Assembly: GCF_002878395.1 (NCBI RefSeq)
Contig: NC_061120.1
Span: 97,843,782 to 97,907,781 of the forward strand
Source of the DNA: Capsicum annuum
Taxonomy: Eukaryota; Streptophyta; Magnoliopsida; Solanales; Solanaceae
Reading direction: 5' to 3'
DNA: 64,000 bases
Position 1 is the first letter of the stretch, and every line of letters begins with the position of its first letter. The notes under the pieces were generated by a model. That model saw only the letters and a program-made list of their open reading frames with translations, was not told the DNA's origin and made no database searches. The position numbers were made by a program, and so were the translations under genes. This document shows positions 11,560 to 22,518 of this stretch, piece by piece.

Positions 11560-12460
11560 ATCTCAAAGTGTTCCACCTATTAGGATAGTTCGTCCCTCAG
11601 CTAGAGGTGGTATGTATAGTCATAAGGGTGGTATATAGGGTGCTCATGGAGGTTCTTAGATATGTAGGATAGTAGATCGGTCATGAGTATTGCCATTTGG
11701 TGGGCGTAGTCACTTGTATGCAGTACCTGCTGGAGGTTGGTTCATTAAAAGCTATTATTATAGGTATGATTTTGGTGCGCCTTCAATTGACTTTTGCTTT
11801 GGTTGATCTGAGATCTACTTATTTTATGTGTCTTCTTATTATGATCCATGTTTAGAGTTATGTTGGATTTATTATGTATGCCATTATGTATATCTACTTC
11901 CTTGGGGGATTTATTAGTAGCGGATCAGGTTTTCAGAACAAGTGTTGTGACTATTCTAGAGTTTAATACTCATGCTAATCATACAATTTTAGACATGGTG
12001 GATTTTTATGTGATTTTGGGCATGGACTGATTAGCCCACTATCATGTGATACTAAATTATTTTCCTAAGACTTTTACCTTATCCATGCTCGACATACCCC
12101 TGATTGTGCGGTAGGGAGCTATTAGCCGTGACCTTACAAGGATTATTTATTATATGGGTTCTAGGAGTCTTATTTTGAGTGGTTGTGATCTTATCTCACT
12201 TAAATTCATGATGGTAGTGTGGAGAGTCTATCTCTTGACTCTGTTCTTATAGTTTGCGAGTTTCCTGATGTTTTTCTTATCGATCTGCCTAGCCTTCCTC
12301 CGAGCATAATATTGAGTTTATTATTTATCATGAGAAGGGCACCAAACCTATATCTATAGTACCATACTATATAGCTCCTGTCGAGCTTAAAGATCTAAAT
12401 TCTCAGCTTTAGGATCTTCTTAGTAAGGGTTTTATTAGACAGAGTGTGTCACTTTGGGGA
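11560..12460 (+). pseudogene. Element A: gag C-terminus, protease and RT start
   Basis: Continues element A after the inserted LTR. VPPIRIVRPSARGG (near 11572-11612) is the basic tail of gag. The protease domain follows: ALVDLRSTYFMC near 11797-11832 (active-site D retained, following G replaced by R), ISTSLGDLLVADQVFRT in 11890-11944 and MVDFYVILGMD at 11995-12030. The linker before RT, FPDVFLIDLPSLPP, lies near 12262-12305, and SVSLWG near 12445-12460 marks the RT start. There the frame is cut by Athila-1; RT resumes at 19696. Several stops. Confidence 0.8.
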
Positions 12461-13961
12461 TCTCTAATATTCAATGGTTTCATGGAACTTTTGATGCTTA
12501 AAATTGGAAAATATACAAGTACTTAGGTCTAGTATGTTAGATATTATGTGTGTTGTGTTTATTTTGCAGGGAACTAGGCTTTAGAGCTAAAAAGATGAAA
12601 AAAGAGTTTAAGTTTTCAGAAGGCCCTACTTATGAGACAACTAATTGGTCATAAGTGCCACTTGCGACCACTATAAGTGGCTTCATAAGTATTAGAGGAG
12701 GCATTTTCTATGAGCCTAAAAGACAAAGTTGTTCTGTAATTGATGGAGGGCCTACAATATGTAAGTGAAACTTATGTCGACCATTGGTGGCCACATAAGT
12801 ATTAGAGGATGAAGGTTCAAAGATTTTAAAAGTAAAGATTTGGCTGACAGTTATGAGGGGGTTACTTATGAGGCATTAGTACCACTTACACCTCCATAAT
12901 TACCAGTGTTGGTAGCATCTCAAAGCTTGAAAATTTTCTAATATTTACAACACAATGAGAGGTTCTTAAGTACTATTTATGGCCTATAAGTGGGTTCGCA
13001 AGTTGTCACCGACCCAATTTTCCTTATTCATTTTGGTTAGGATTTTTACGGTTCTGATGTAATCTATAAATACCATTTTGATGTTTTTGTATTTTTTATG
13101 CATTCTTTACATTCACAAAAATGTACTGATTTTGATTATTGACTTTTGATCCTAGAATCCATTCTTTGTTTTACTAGTGATTATTAATTTGAGATACTTG
13201 GTTTTGTTCTTAAATTATTTTATGATTATTCATATGCATTCTTTCATGAATTCTATGACTATTCTTCCAAACATGAGTAGCTAAACCACTTAACTAGGAT
13301 TGTGGGAACCCTGGCAGAACAATGAAGTAGGGAAAGTGAGAGGTCCTTCTAATTATTATTCATGTTTGTATTGTGATATTCTTCAGTTTGTTTGCTTTTG
13401 TAATTACTACAGAAGTTAAGAATTTGCCTGTATTCAAGATCATCTTTACAAGAGAGGTTGAAATTAGGAAAAAAAGTTTGCAATAGTAATTTGAGGCTGC
13501 CAACCTTCACCTAATTAACTTGACACCTAAAACAAGATAGTTGATCTAGGATCAAAGACAAGGGTTAGTAAGCTGATACTTTGAGATACACAAGGTGGAG
13601 TGAAATTTACCAAAGGTGTTCACAAAATGGTTGGTAAAACATATTTTGTCAGATTTTGCCTGCTAGCTAGTGAGATAGTTAGAAGAAGCACAATAAGAAT
13701 ATGAAGTTAGGAAGCTAGGAAGAATGCAGTCTTAGTGTTCATCTCATATCAATATCAACTAAAAGCAATTAAAACTTGTAACTACTTTACCGTTTTACAA
13801 CAAATCCCCCTATTTAATTTTTACATTTTCCAACTACTTCAGCAAGTTCGTTAGAGATATTTGGCCTATTCCCTGTGTTCTCAAGCCCAACCTTTTTTGG
13901 GGTACTTTATTTAAAATCTATAGGATTATACTTTTTTAAGGTATGGTTTTGGGGGATATCA
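12461..13961 (+). repeat. 5' LTR of Athila-1
   Basis: Aligns with 18251-19695 over its length: both have TTTCATGG near the start, a CATAAGTGGC-rich U3, a TATAAATA box (13065-13072 here), GGAACCCTGG near the middle and CTACTTCAGCAAGTTCG near the end. It ends GATATCA before the primer site. The first ~12 bp are poorly conserved, so the start is uncertain by about 15 bp. Many single-base differences from the 3' LTR show it is old. Confidence 0.8.
12640..13072 (+). promoter_or_regulatory. U3 of Athila-1 with repeated CATAAGTGGC/GCCACTTATG motif
   Basis: CATAAGT, TAAGTGG and their complements recur at least eight times between 12640 and 13000, before TATAAATA at 13065-13072. The same arrangement is seen in the 3' LTR at 18400-18817. 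Confidence 0.6.
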
Positions 13962-13966
13962 AATTT

Positions 13967-13984
13967 TGGTGCCGTTTTCATGGA
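13967..13984 (+). other. Primer binding site of Athila-1 (tRNA-Asp type)
   Basis: TGGTGCCGTTTTCATGGA differs in four places from TGGCGCCGTTGCCGGGGA, the complement of the 3' end of plant tRNA-Asp. It lies 5 bp after the LTR end. Confidence 0.75.
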
Positions 13985-14065
13985 ATGTATTTATAGATTG
14001 ATTGAATAAAGTTGTTGAGGCTGTTGGTTTTTACTTTTCTATTTTTTCGGGGTGTACGTTGGTGC

Positions 14066-15690
14066 ATGCCTAGTACTAGGAGTCAAGGCAATCCCTTGAT
14101 CCCTCCTGAACCAGAGCTTGAAAGAACCCTATGGAAGAATTATAGGATGTTGACAAGGTCATAAAGCTCATAATGAGGTACCTCAAGATGATCTACTTAA
14201 GTTGAATCCTCCACCTCTGCTTGGTGCTCAAGGGATAGTTGCACAAACCACTATATGGTTAATAACTGAAGCAAATTTGAGTAGGGATGTGTCCTCTCAT
14301 TATGTAACTCACATAGGACAAAAGTAGACCATCGAATAAAACTCAATAGAAGAAGAATAGATAGAGTTTAAATGCCCTATCTTTTAAGTACTTGACAACC
14401 TATGATGATCCATAAGATGACTTGGGGTATGTTGAGCCTATCAAGACAAGAGCCATTATTCCACCTGAATTGCCCCACGGGGTATAGTTTCATATCACAA
14501 TTGCTATATTTCAACTGCCCAATCTAAAGGGTGTGTTTACCAGTTTGTCAACTAATGAAACAAACATGCATATCATGAATTAAGTGGGAATCTATAATTT
14601 ATATAATTTACCTTAGGTATGTTAAGATGCCTTTAGACTCAAGCTATCCCCATTTAGTTTAATAGGCAAAGCGATATCATGTCTTAGGGAATTATTTTGT
14701 GGGTCCCTCTCTAATATGAATGACTAGCGAAAGTAGTTCTTGGAGTAATTTTTCCCTTCTTCTAGAATGCCACAGTTAAAAGATGAGATATATAATTTTA
14801 GGCAATTGCATTCAAAACTAGTGTATGAGGTATGGTTTAGGCTTAAGAAGAAATTATTAATGGTATCCAATCACAGAAATATGGGAAGGGATTTGCTTAA
14901 AATATTTTATCAAGCCCTGAATGCCAATACCAAATCTATTGTATATACAATTACTGGTGGATCTTTTATAAATCTACGCTGAGAGTTAGTTTCAAAAATT
15001 CTCGATTGAGTATCTATGACTAACCGAGGATGGCATACTTGGGAAATCAAAATAGGAGCTGATAATTATATTGTTGCTCCTTCCAGCGAATAGAGAATTG
15101 TAGATAATATAAGGGATTAAGAGGATGCACAGTTGAGGACTGATATTGGGACTTCGACAAAGCAATTCTGAACTATGAATTTAGAAAAAGTTAATTCAGT
15201 GCAAGCACAAGGTAAATCCCCTAGGTTGTATAAGTCTGATAATAAAGAGGACACCAAGCATCTACTCAAGAGTCTTTGGAACTTAAGATAAGGCAACCAA
15301 GGTATGAATATTGTAGGGATAGATATAGGGTTTGAAGTAGAGAGAGATGGTGGCAGGAGACACAAGGATGACTATAAAGAAAAGAGCGGTGCGTATGTTC
15401 CTCCGATGATTTATGATACTGATTCGAGGATGGATGTATTGCTTACTATGCTGAATAAGGGTTTAGAGAATTAACGTAATTGCCATAAGGAGACTAAGGA
15501 AGATATTATAGGACTGATCCAGAAAGTTGAATCGCATGCTACCATGATTAAGCAACTTGAGTAGTAGTTTATTCTAATGTAGGATACTTTGAATCAGCGT
15601 CAACTGAGAAATTTTTCAAGAAATACTGCACATAATTTTAAAAAATAATAGTCACTATTTGGACATCACCACCCGGAGTGGTAAGGCCCC
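14066..15690 (+). pseudogene. Athila-1 gag
   Basis: Starts at the ATG of MPSTRSQGNPLIPPEPELER, a typical Athila/Tat gag N-terminus. The gag core is spread over frames: FRLKLSPFSLIGKA near 14630-14675, then the 71-codon open stretch 14767-14982 with MPQLKDEIYNFRQLHSKLVYE and LLKIFYQALNANTK. The C-terminal part includes VPPMIYDTDSRMDVLLTMLN near 15390-15450 and IKQLE near 15545-15560. ITTRSGK at 15664-15684, a family hallmark, marks the gag-protease transition. The gene would make the particle protein; more than ten stops or frameshifts now break it. Confidence 0.8.
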
Positions 15691-15899
15691 TATTGATCTA
15701 CCTATGGCTACAGTTGATGAGCTATGAGATAATGTTGTTGATATTGAAGATGCTCCTGAAGTGGTCTAAAAAATTAGTGACTAGTGGTGAGTTATCACAA
15801 AAATCAATGTGTGTTAGGAAATGAGATGAGATGGATAAAGGTAAGGGTAAGGATGGCCAACTAGTCTTAAAGCCTATTCCATGACCTCCCCCACTTTTT

Positions 15900-16610
15900 C
15901 ATCAAAAGTTGACACAAAAAAAGGAAGAACAAAAGTATAAGAAGTTTATTGCTATGTTGAAGGAGTTGTTGTGAACATCTCTCTTCTTAAAGATCTTGAG
16001 CAGATGTATGTCTATGTAAAATTTATGAAGGATTTGGTGACAAAAAAGAGAACTTTTAGTTATGAGGATATTTTTAGTTTGCATCATTATAGTGCAATTA
16101 CATCTCGATCACTTGTGTAAAAGAAAGGTGACCCCAGTGCCTTCACAATTCATTGTACAATTGGATCATCTAGATTTGCTAGAAATTTGTGTGACTTGTG
16201 TGCAAGAATTAACTTGATGCCGCTTCAGTGTTCAAATAGTTGGGCATGAGACATCCTAAACCAACGATGATATGGTTATTAATAGTAGACCGTACGGTAA
16301 AAAATCTTGTGGACGTATCGTCTCATCTTTTGGTAAAGAGCAGATATAATCATCTTTTCGACTGACTTTGTGAAATTGATATGAGATGCCCATAATTTTG
16401 GGGAGACCACTTTTCGCCATGGGCTGAGCTTTAGTGGAGATGGAAAGAGTCGAGCTTAAGTTCTGGCTAAATAATGAGGAAATCACATTTAATGTTCGCA
16501 AAACCATGAAGCAGCTGACTAATATGAGGGTGGTTTGGATAATAAATTATATTGGTGACCTTGGAGGAAAATCTCTGGCTACCTTGATGAAGTTTAAATA
16601 ATCAAGGTAC
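15900..16610 (+). pseudogene. Athila-1 protease and truncated end of pol
   Basis: ISLLKILSRCMSM near 15980-16015 and FMKDLVTKKRTFSYEDIF near 16024-16077 are the lead-in of an Athila aspartic protease. [13 protein letters not shown] near 16131-16168 follows, then the active-site stretch [13 protein letters not shown] near 16190-16232, where D-L-G-A is expected, so the Gly is replaced by Cys. After the linker KTMKQLTNMRVV near 16500-16535 the frame runs straight into the post-coding block at about 16611. RT, RNase H and integrase, which should follow, are absent. Confidence 0.75.
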
Positions 16611-18250
16611 CCACTCCGTGTTGTGATGTTAAATTGGGCGCTGCTTAGGAGGAAACTAAAGGTAAGTTGTTATTTTGCATTTGAGATCATTTCTATTAGT
16701 ATGATTAATGTAAGATTTTTGCACCTGAGGTGCCACAGCTATAATCCTAACTCTCTTAAATTATAGCTGCCCAGTGCATTAGGGACAGTGCATGTCTATT
16801 CAATGGGGAAGGGGTACTTGTGGGTCTAGATGTCCCTTTGGGGCTTTTATTATCATGTGCCTTTTCCCCAGAGTTTGTTGTTAGTTGAGTCGGTATGTTC
16901 AGGTAATTTTGTGTTTTTGTCGTATATGTGCTATATTTTGTTTGTGTTAATTAAGAGAAAATAAGGAACCTAAGGGCAGTTGACATATTTTTTGTTTTTA
17001 GGTCTTTTGAGAAAAAATGATACCCCTATAAAAAGTTTCATGAACTGCATGATGTGAATATTTGTGTGACTATTGTGTATTTTTTTGGCATTAGGATTAG
17101 GTAAAAAATAATCATAGCTTAGCATTTTCATTAAGTGGATCGATAGTAGTTGGTAATACAGCCCTATGCCATGTGTATGTGTGTGAGATGCTTACCCAAT
17201 TCCCTTTGTGAATTTAGTCTAGAACATGCCCAGTTAGTCTTGCTTAAGTTGTAGGATAGTAGGTTAGGAAAGGATCACAGACCATTCTTGATTTATTCCA
17301 AGCTTCACCTAAATAACCATCCTAATGTGAATAAGTATCCCTTGATCCCTATTTTGAGCCTGTATAGACTGATCTTCTCATTTTTACCTTGTCATCTTCA
17401 CAATTAGATTAGAATGAACTTATTTTGACCCTGGTCGTACCTTGGACATTGTGCCTTAACTCAGGTAAATTTCCTAAGTTAAGGGTGCGTAGTTAGAATT
17501 TAAAGAAGGGTTAGAAAAAGGGGTAAGATAGTAGGGTTGGGTGTGTTAAAAAGAAAAAAATTGTAAAAAGATAAAAAAAAGAAAGAAACTTGAAAAATAA
17601 AGAATAAAAGAAACCACACCGAACTCGAATAAGAAATAAGAGAGAAATAAGAGAGAAACAAAAGAAAAAATTATGGTTGAGAAGTGGACCCGAAAAGTAA
17701 TTGTATTGTCAAGAAGGGTTAGTTACTAGTTTCCAAATGTACCATACTATCCCCCAAGCCTACCCTACAAGCCAAATAAAGTCCTATAGTGGTCCTAGTC
17801 CAATTGTTCGAAGAACTAGGGTAAATAAAATAATAACAAGCCTATGGTACTCTTTGCACATTGATTAGAACTTCTTTGTGAGTGTGGGTGTCTCAATATC
17901 ATCCCTGCATTGACATGTAAGATCATACTATGAGATTGGGACTTCTTTGTTGTGAGTGTACATTGGTTGTATTTTTGGCTACTTATTTATTTGGGTAGTG
18001 CAACTTGCTTATTTGCTTGATTGTTTGTTTCTAATGTAATGCCATAGCTTTATTCCAGTATGTCACATTGTTGTGCTACATAAATCTACACAATAGTTTT
18101 GAAACACTAAAAATAAGAGGGGGTAGTGATGTTGATCTCAAAATTGAGTTGACTGCGGTAGGCACCTTAGGTTTCTCTTAGTTAAGCATCGTCATATTAT
18201 TGTTTTCTGTGTTTATTTCCTAAGTATATGCCAATGTTCTAAGTTAAGAG
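16611..18250 (+). other. Athila-1 non-coding 3' region
   Basis: Opens with TGATGTTAAATTGGGCGCTG, the post-pol motif of these elements, also present near 37710-37735. A purine-rich stretch (17540-17670, mostly A and G) follows. The block 17424-18020 resembles 38690-39160 in Athila-2 although their coding parts differ. A G-rich purine run lies at 18110-18127. I see no coding potential. Confidence 0.65.
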
Positions 18251-19695
18251 TGTTGATGTGCCATGATTTCATGGCACTTTTGACCCTTAAAAATGGAAAA
18301 CATGCAAGCACGAAGGCCTAGTTTGGTAGATATAATGTGCTTTTATGTTAATTTTGAAGAAAACTAGGTTTTGGAGCTAAAATGATGAAAAAAGAGTTGA
18401 AATATGCAGAAGGACCTACTTAAGATACCACTTAAGGGTCATAAGTGCCACTAACAATCACCGTAAGTGGCTTCGTAAGTATCAAATGAGGTAATTTTGA
18501 AAACTTGAAAGATAAAGTGTGTTCTGACATTGATGCTGTAAGTGGCCACATAAGTATTAAAGTATAAAGGTTCTGAGATTCAGAAAGTGAATATTTTTGC
18601 TGACAGTTATGAGGAGTTCACATACGGGGCATAAGTACCATTTATGCTGCCATTAGTACCGTTGTTTGTCGCATCTTAAAGCTCTAAAGATTTCCTGACA
18701 CTTACGACACACTGAGGGGTCCTTAAGTACCACTTACGGCTTGTAAGTGGTCACCAACTTGGTTTTTCTTATTTGTTTCGGTTAGGATTTTTATGGTTTA
18801 AATGTAATATATAAATACCTATTTGATGTTTTCTAATTTTTACGCACTCTTTACATTCACAAATATATATTAATTCTAAGATTTGAGTTTTTATCTTAGA
18901 ATTCTTTGTTCTTAGTTTTACTGTTGATTATTAATTTAAGATTTTCGGTTTTTTGTTAAATTATATTAAGATTATTCATATGCATTCTTTTATGAATTTT
19001 GAAATATGAGCGTCTAAACCATCTAATTAGGATTATGGGAACCCTGGTGGAATAACGAAGTAGGGGAAGTGCGAGGTCCTTCTAAATCAATGTTTATACT
19101 TTTATTGTGATCTTCTTGAGTTTGTTTTCTTTATTACCTACTGCATAAGTTTAGAACTTAGCTATATTTGAGATCATCTTCACAAGAGAGGTTAAGATTA
19201 TGGAAAGAAGATTGCAACAGTAATTCGATGCTACCAACCCCTCGTCTAATTAACTTGACACCCAAACGGTGATGGTTAATCTGGGATTAAACACAAGGCT
19301 TTCTATAGTTACACTCTGAGACTCCCAAGGTAAAAAGTGAAATTTACCGAAGGCATTCACTAGATGGTTGGAGATACATATGTTTTCATATTCTGTATGC
19401 TAGGCATTGAGATAGTTGGATAGAGCACGATGAGCCTATGAAGTTAGAAGCTAGGGGAGCACAGTCCTAGTATTCATCACATATTGATTTCAACCTAAAT
19501 CAATCAAGACTTGCTACTACTTTATTGTTTCATAACAAATCCTCTATTTACTATTTTGCATATTTTAGCTACTTCAGCAAGTTCGTGAGAGATATTGAGC
19601 CTATTACGTGTGGGTTTGGCCCAATATTTATTGTGATAGTATATTTGCCATTAGCCGTATTTTACTTCTTGGAGGTGTAGTTTTTGGTGGCGTCA
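18251..19695 (+). repeat. 3' LTR of Athila-1
   Basis: Starts TGTTGATGTG and ends GGCGTCA, TG...CA as expected; TATATAAATA lies near 18808-18817. Length 1445 bp against about 1501 bp for the 5' copy. The RT of element A resumes at once after the end. Confidence 0.8.
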
Positions 19696-20588
19696 AGTTC
19701 TTGTGCTATTTGTTAAGAGAAAAAATGGCTACATGCGTATTTATATTAATTATAGGTTACTTAATAAGGTGACGGTGAAGAACCATTGCTAGATGCCTCG
19801 TATTGGTGATTTATTTGACCATCTTTAGGGAGCAGCGGTGTTCTCTAAGATTTATTTGAAGTCTGGTACCATCAATTGAGGATCCAGTCTAAGGATATCC
19901 CAAAGACAATGTTTAATACCCATTATAGACATTTTTAGTTCCTTGTGATGTATTTTTGATTGACTAACGCCCCGAAGGCATTTATGAATTTGAGGAACCA
20001 TGTGTTTGTGCCTTATTTTGATTTCTTTGTGATTGGGTTCATAGATGACATCCTAGTGTATTCAAAGAGTTGAGTAGAGCATATGTGACATTTGAGGATT
20101 ATGCTCAAGAATATAAGAGATTGGCTTCTTTTCACCGAGTTCTCGAAGTGTGAGTTTTGGATTGAGTCAGTGGCATTTCTTGGATGTGTGGTTTCTAAGG
20201 TTGTGATTATAGTGGACCTAGCGAAGATCGAGACCAGTTATGATTGGGTTAGGACTATAACTCTGACTGAAGTTTGTAGCTTCATTGCTTTGGCCGGATA
20301 TTATAGATGATTTATTAAGAGTTTTGCTACTTTTGTAGCACTAATGACTAGATTGACTTAAAAAGTAGTTCCTTTCCGATGCTCTGAGGCCTGTGAGTTG
20401 AGATTTGGAAAGCTCAAGGGATTTCTCACTTCAAATCTTATTTCAGCTCTTTTTATTGAAGGTGAGGGATTCCCCATGTACTATGATGCTTATGGTGTTT
20501 GTTTGGGTTGTGTATTGATGCATCAAGGTCGTATTAGTGCTTACGCATCAAGGCAACTGAAGGTGCACAGGAAAAACTACCCCACTTA
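19696..20588 (+). pseudogene. Element A: RT and RNase H
   Basis: Continuation of element A after Athila-1. RT motifs: VLVLFVKRKNGYMRIYINYR near 19699-19758 and LLNKVTVKN after it, then the intact catalytic box FIDDILVYS near 20039-20065, EFSKCEFWIESVAFLG in the open stretch 20092-20310, and FIALAGYYR. RNase H: MYYDAYGVCLGCVL near 20479-20520, with D retained, and AYASRQLKVHRKNYPT to about 20588. The protein similarity then stops within the motif YPTHD and the sequence becomes the LTR tail of element B. Integrase is missing. Confidence 0.85.
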
Positions 20589-20700
20589 TACGGTATGTTA
20601 TGCAGTATATAGGTACATATATCAGTTATGGGTTAGATTATGGTGCTTTAGGGTCATGAGCACCGTATAGCATTCCGGGTACCAGATTTGGGATGTTACA
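20589..20700 (+). repeat. Truncated 5' LTR of element B
   Basis: Matches 28186-28297, the last 112 bp of the 3' LTR, including GGTACATATATC, TTAGCATT, GGGTACCAGATT and GTTACA. Upstream of about 20586 the match ends abruptly and RNase H code of element A begins; TTATACGG is shared at the joint. Confidence 0.92.
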
Positions 20701-20704
20701 AACT

Positions 20705-20717
20705 TGGTATCAGAGCC
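20705..20717 (+). other. Primer binding site of element B (initiator tRNA-Met)
   Basis: TGGTATCAGAGCC, complementary to the 3' end of plant initiator tRNA-Met, lies 4 bp after the LTR end TTACA. It is unmutated over 13 bp. Confidence 0.93.
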
Positions 20718-20920
20718 TAAGGTTCAATAGAGTCCTAGGATGTTTGAAAGTTGCATCTAGTAGATTCTTGTACATTGGTGTGTTTTGTACCTTATTTATG
20801 TGCAAGAGGCTATAAGATGTTTAGAAATAGTTTCCCTTCTTCCAGTATTTATATCGTGATAGTGAGCATAATCTCAAGTATATTTCTCAATCTAATCTAT
20901 TTCTTTTTTTTTTACACAAC

Positions 20921-21970
20921 ATGCCTCCCAAAAGAAAAAATGGGAATCAGTCATCCCCTCAGCCCGAAGAACCTTTAGGTGAACATGTTTCTCATGTAGA
21001 GTTAAAATCTGCATTCACTACTCTTGCTCAGTCAGTTTCTACTCAATATAAACGACCAGCTGTCACTCAGGCCAACCCAGTGGCCAATTCAGCTGCAGCC
21101 AGAATTTGGGACTTTACCCGAATGAATCCTCCATCCTTTCTCAGGTCTAAGTCAGATGTGGACCCTTAAGAATTCCTAGATCAAGTTCAGAAGGTTATAG
21201 ACATCATGGGGTTACTTCTATTGAGAGTTTTGAGCTAGCAACATATCAGTTACAGGATGTTGCTCACACTTGGTTAAAGTAGTAGAAGTTAGAAAGGACA
21301 GATGATGCATGGCTTATTAAGTGGGAGGAGTCCGCTTCTGCTTTCCTTGATAAATTATTTCCCCTAGAGCTTAGAGAAGCTAAGGTGTTAGAATTCATCA
21401 ACCTCAGGCAGGGCAACATGATGGTGAAAGTGTATTCTTTTAAGTTCACTCAATTAGCTAGATATGCCCCTCATGTGGTTGTAGATAGCAGGGCCAAGAT
21501 AAGTAAGTTCATTTTAGGGGTGAATGACAGCGTGGTTAATGAGTGCAGATCCACCATGCTGATTAGTGACATGAATTTAGCCAGGCTCATGACTCATGTT
21601 CAGCAGATAGAGGAGCAGAAGATTAAGAGAGGGAGAGAAAGAATAATAAAGCAAGAACAGGTAGTTTTAACTTTGCTCAGCCCAAATCAGAAGGAGGAAA
21701 TCATTCTCAGTTTCATCCTAAGTCATCAGTTCTAGCTTCTTGTTTAGCCAGTGCTCCAGTTCATAAGTTCAAAGAGGGTAACAGAGATAGAGCGCCAGGC
21801 TCTAAGTCTCAGGGCAGTGTTAGCAGTGACCGCACCTATCAATTTTGTCAAACTTATGGCAAGAACCACCAGGGTACTTGCAGAGCTGGCAGTGATAATT
21901 ATTTCATATGTGGTAAGATAGGCCACGAAGTTAAAGATTGTCTGCAGTCAGGTCCACAGGGTCAATAGAA
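20921..21970 (+). pseudogene. Element B gag with zinc knuckle
   Basis: The start MPPKRKNGNQSS at 20921 lies about 200 bp after the primer site, a normal distance. The first open stretch (82 codons) includes FTRMNPPSFLRSKS; a stop at 21168-21170 interrupts it just before EFLDQVQKVIDIMG. The gag core continues with AYQLQDVAHTW-like sequence near 21240-21285, and with the 116-codon stretch 21385-21735 ([41 protein letters not shown]). A CCHC-like knuckle, YFICGKIGHEVKDC, lies near 21900-21942. The product would coat RNA in the particle. Only a few stops and frameshifts separate the parts, so this is the best preserved gag in the window. Confidence 0.9.
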
Positions 21971-22346
21971 CCGTTCCTCAGCTCAGTGTAGTTGCTCAAA
22001 TCAGTAGGGTGCCACCTCCTATGCTACTAGTGGGCAATGTCCAAATAGACTATATGCTCTCCAATCTTGGAAAGATCAGGAAAATTTGCCTGATATGGTT
22101 ACTGGTACTTTAAAGATCTTTCATGTGCATGTGTATGCTTTGCTAGACCTAAGAGCTTTTTGGTCTTTTTTTTTTACTCCCTATATATAAGGTGATTTCA
22201 AAACCAGTCCCAAAATTCTAGCAGATCCCTTTTTAGTCTCTACCCCAATGGGTAAAACCATCATAGTCCGGCAGGTATATAGGAGCTGCCCGGTTATGAT
22301 ATTTCAGAAGGTCACTTCAGCAGACTTAGTCGAATTAGAGATAAAT

Positions 22347-22518
22347 GATTTTTATGTCATTCTTAGCATGGATTGGCTTCATTCCTGCTATGACACAGTC
22401 GACTGCTGAAGCAGAATAACCCAGTTTCATTTGATTTTTATGTCATTCTTAGCATGGATTGGCTTCATTCCTGCTATGACACAGTCGACTGCTGAAGCAG
22501 AATAACCCAGTTTCATTT
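22347..22518 (+). repeat. Perfect 86-bp tandem duplication in the protease of B
   Basis: 22347-22432 and 22433-22518 are identical by eye. The unit carries the VILSMDW codons. Because 86 is not a multiple of 3 it shifts the frame. Identity of the copies means the duplication is younger than most decay around it. Confidence 0.95.

Larger units (their letters stand above)
12461..19695 (+). mobile_element. Athila-1: Athila/Tat-like element with gag and protease only
   Basis: Two LTRs in direct orientation (12461-13961 and 18251-19695) flank a primer site resembling the complement of tRNA-Asp, a gag, a protease region and a long non-coding 3' region. No RT, RNase H or integrase is found in the 4.3-kb interior, so it would depend on another element. 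It is inserted between SVSLWG and VLVLFVKRK of the RT of element A. No clean 5-bp target duplication is visible (GGGGA before, AGTTC after), which suggests a small deletion or mutation. Confidence 0.82.

Noticed and set aside
15117..16507. Minus-strand frames opposite Athila-1 gag-protease
   Set aside because: They are shadows of the plus-strand code; the sense strand carries clear gag and protease motifs.
12456..19700. Target-site duplication for Athila-1
   Set aside because: GGGGA before and AGTTC after do not match, and shifted alternatives match at three of five bases at best.
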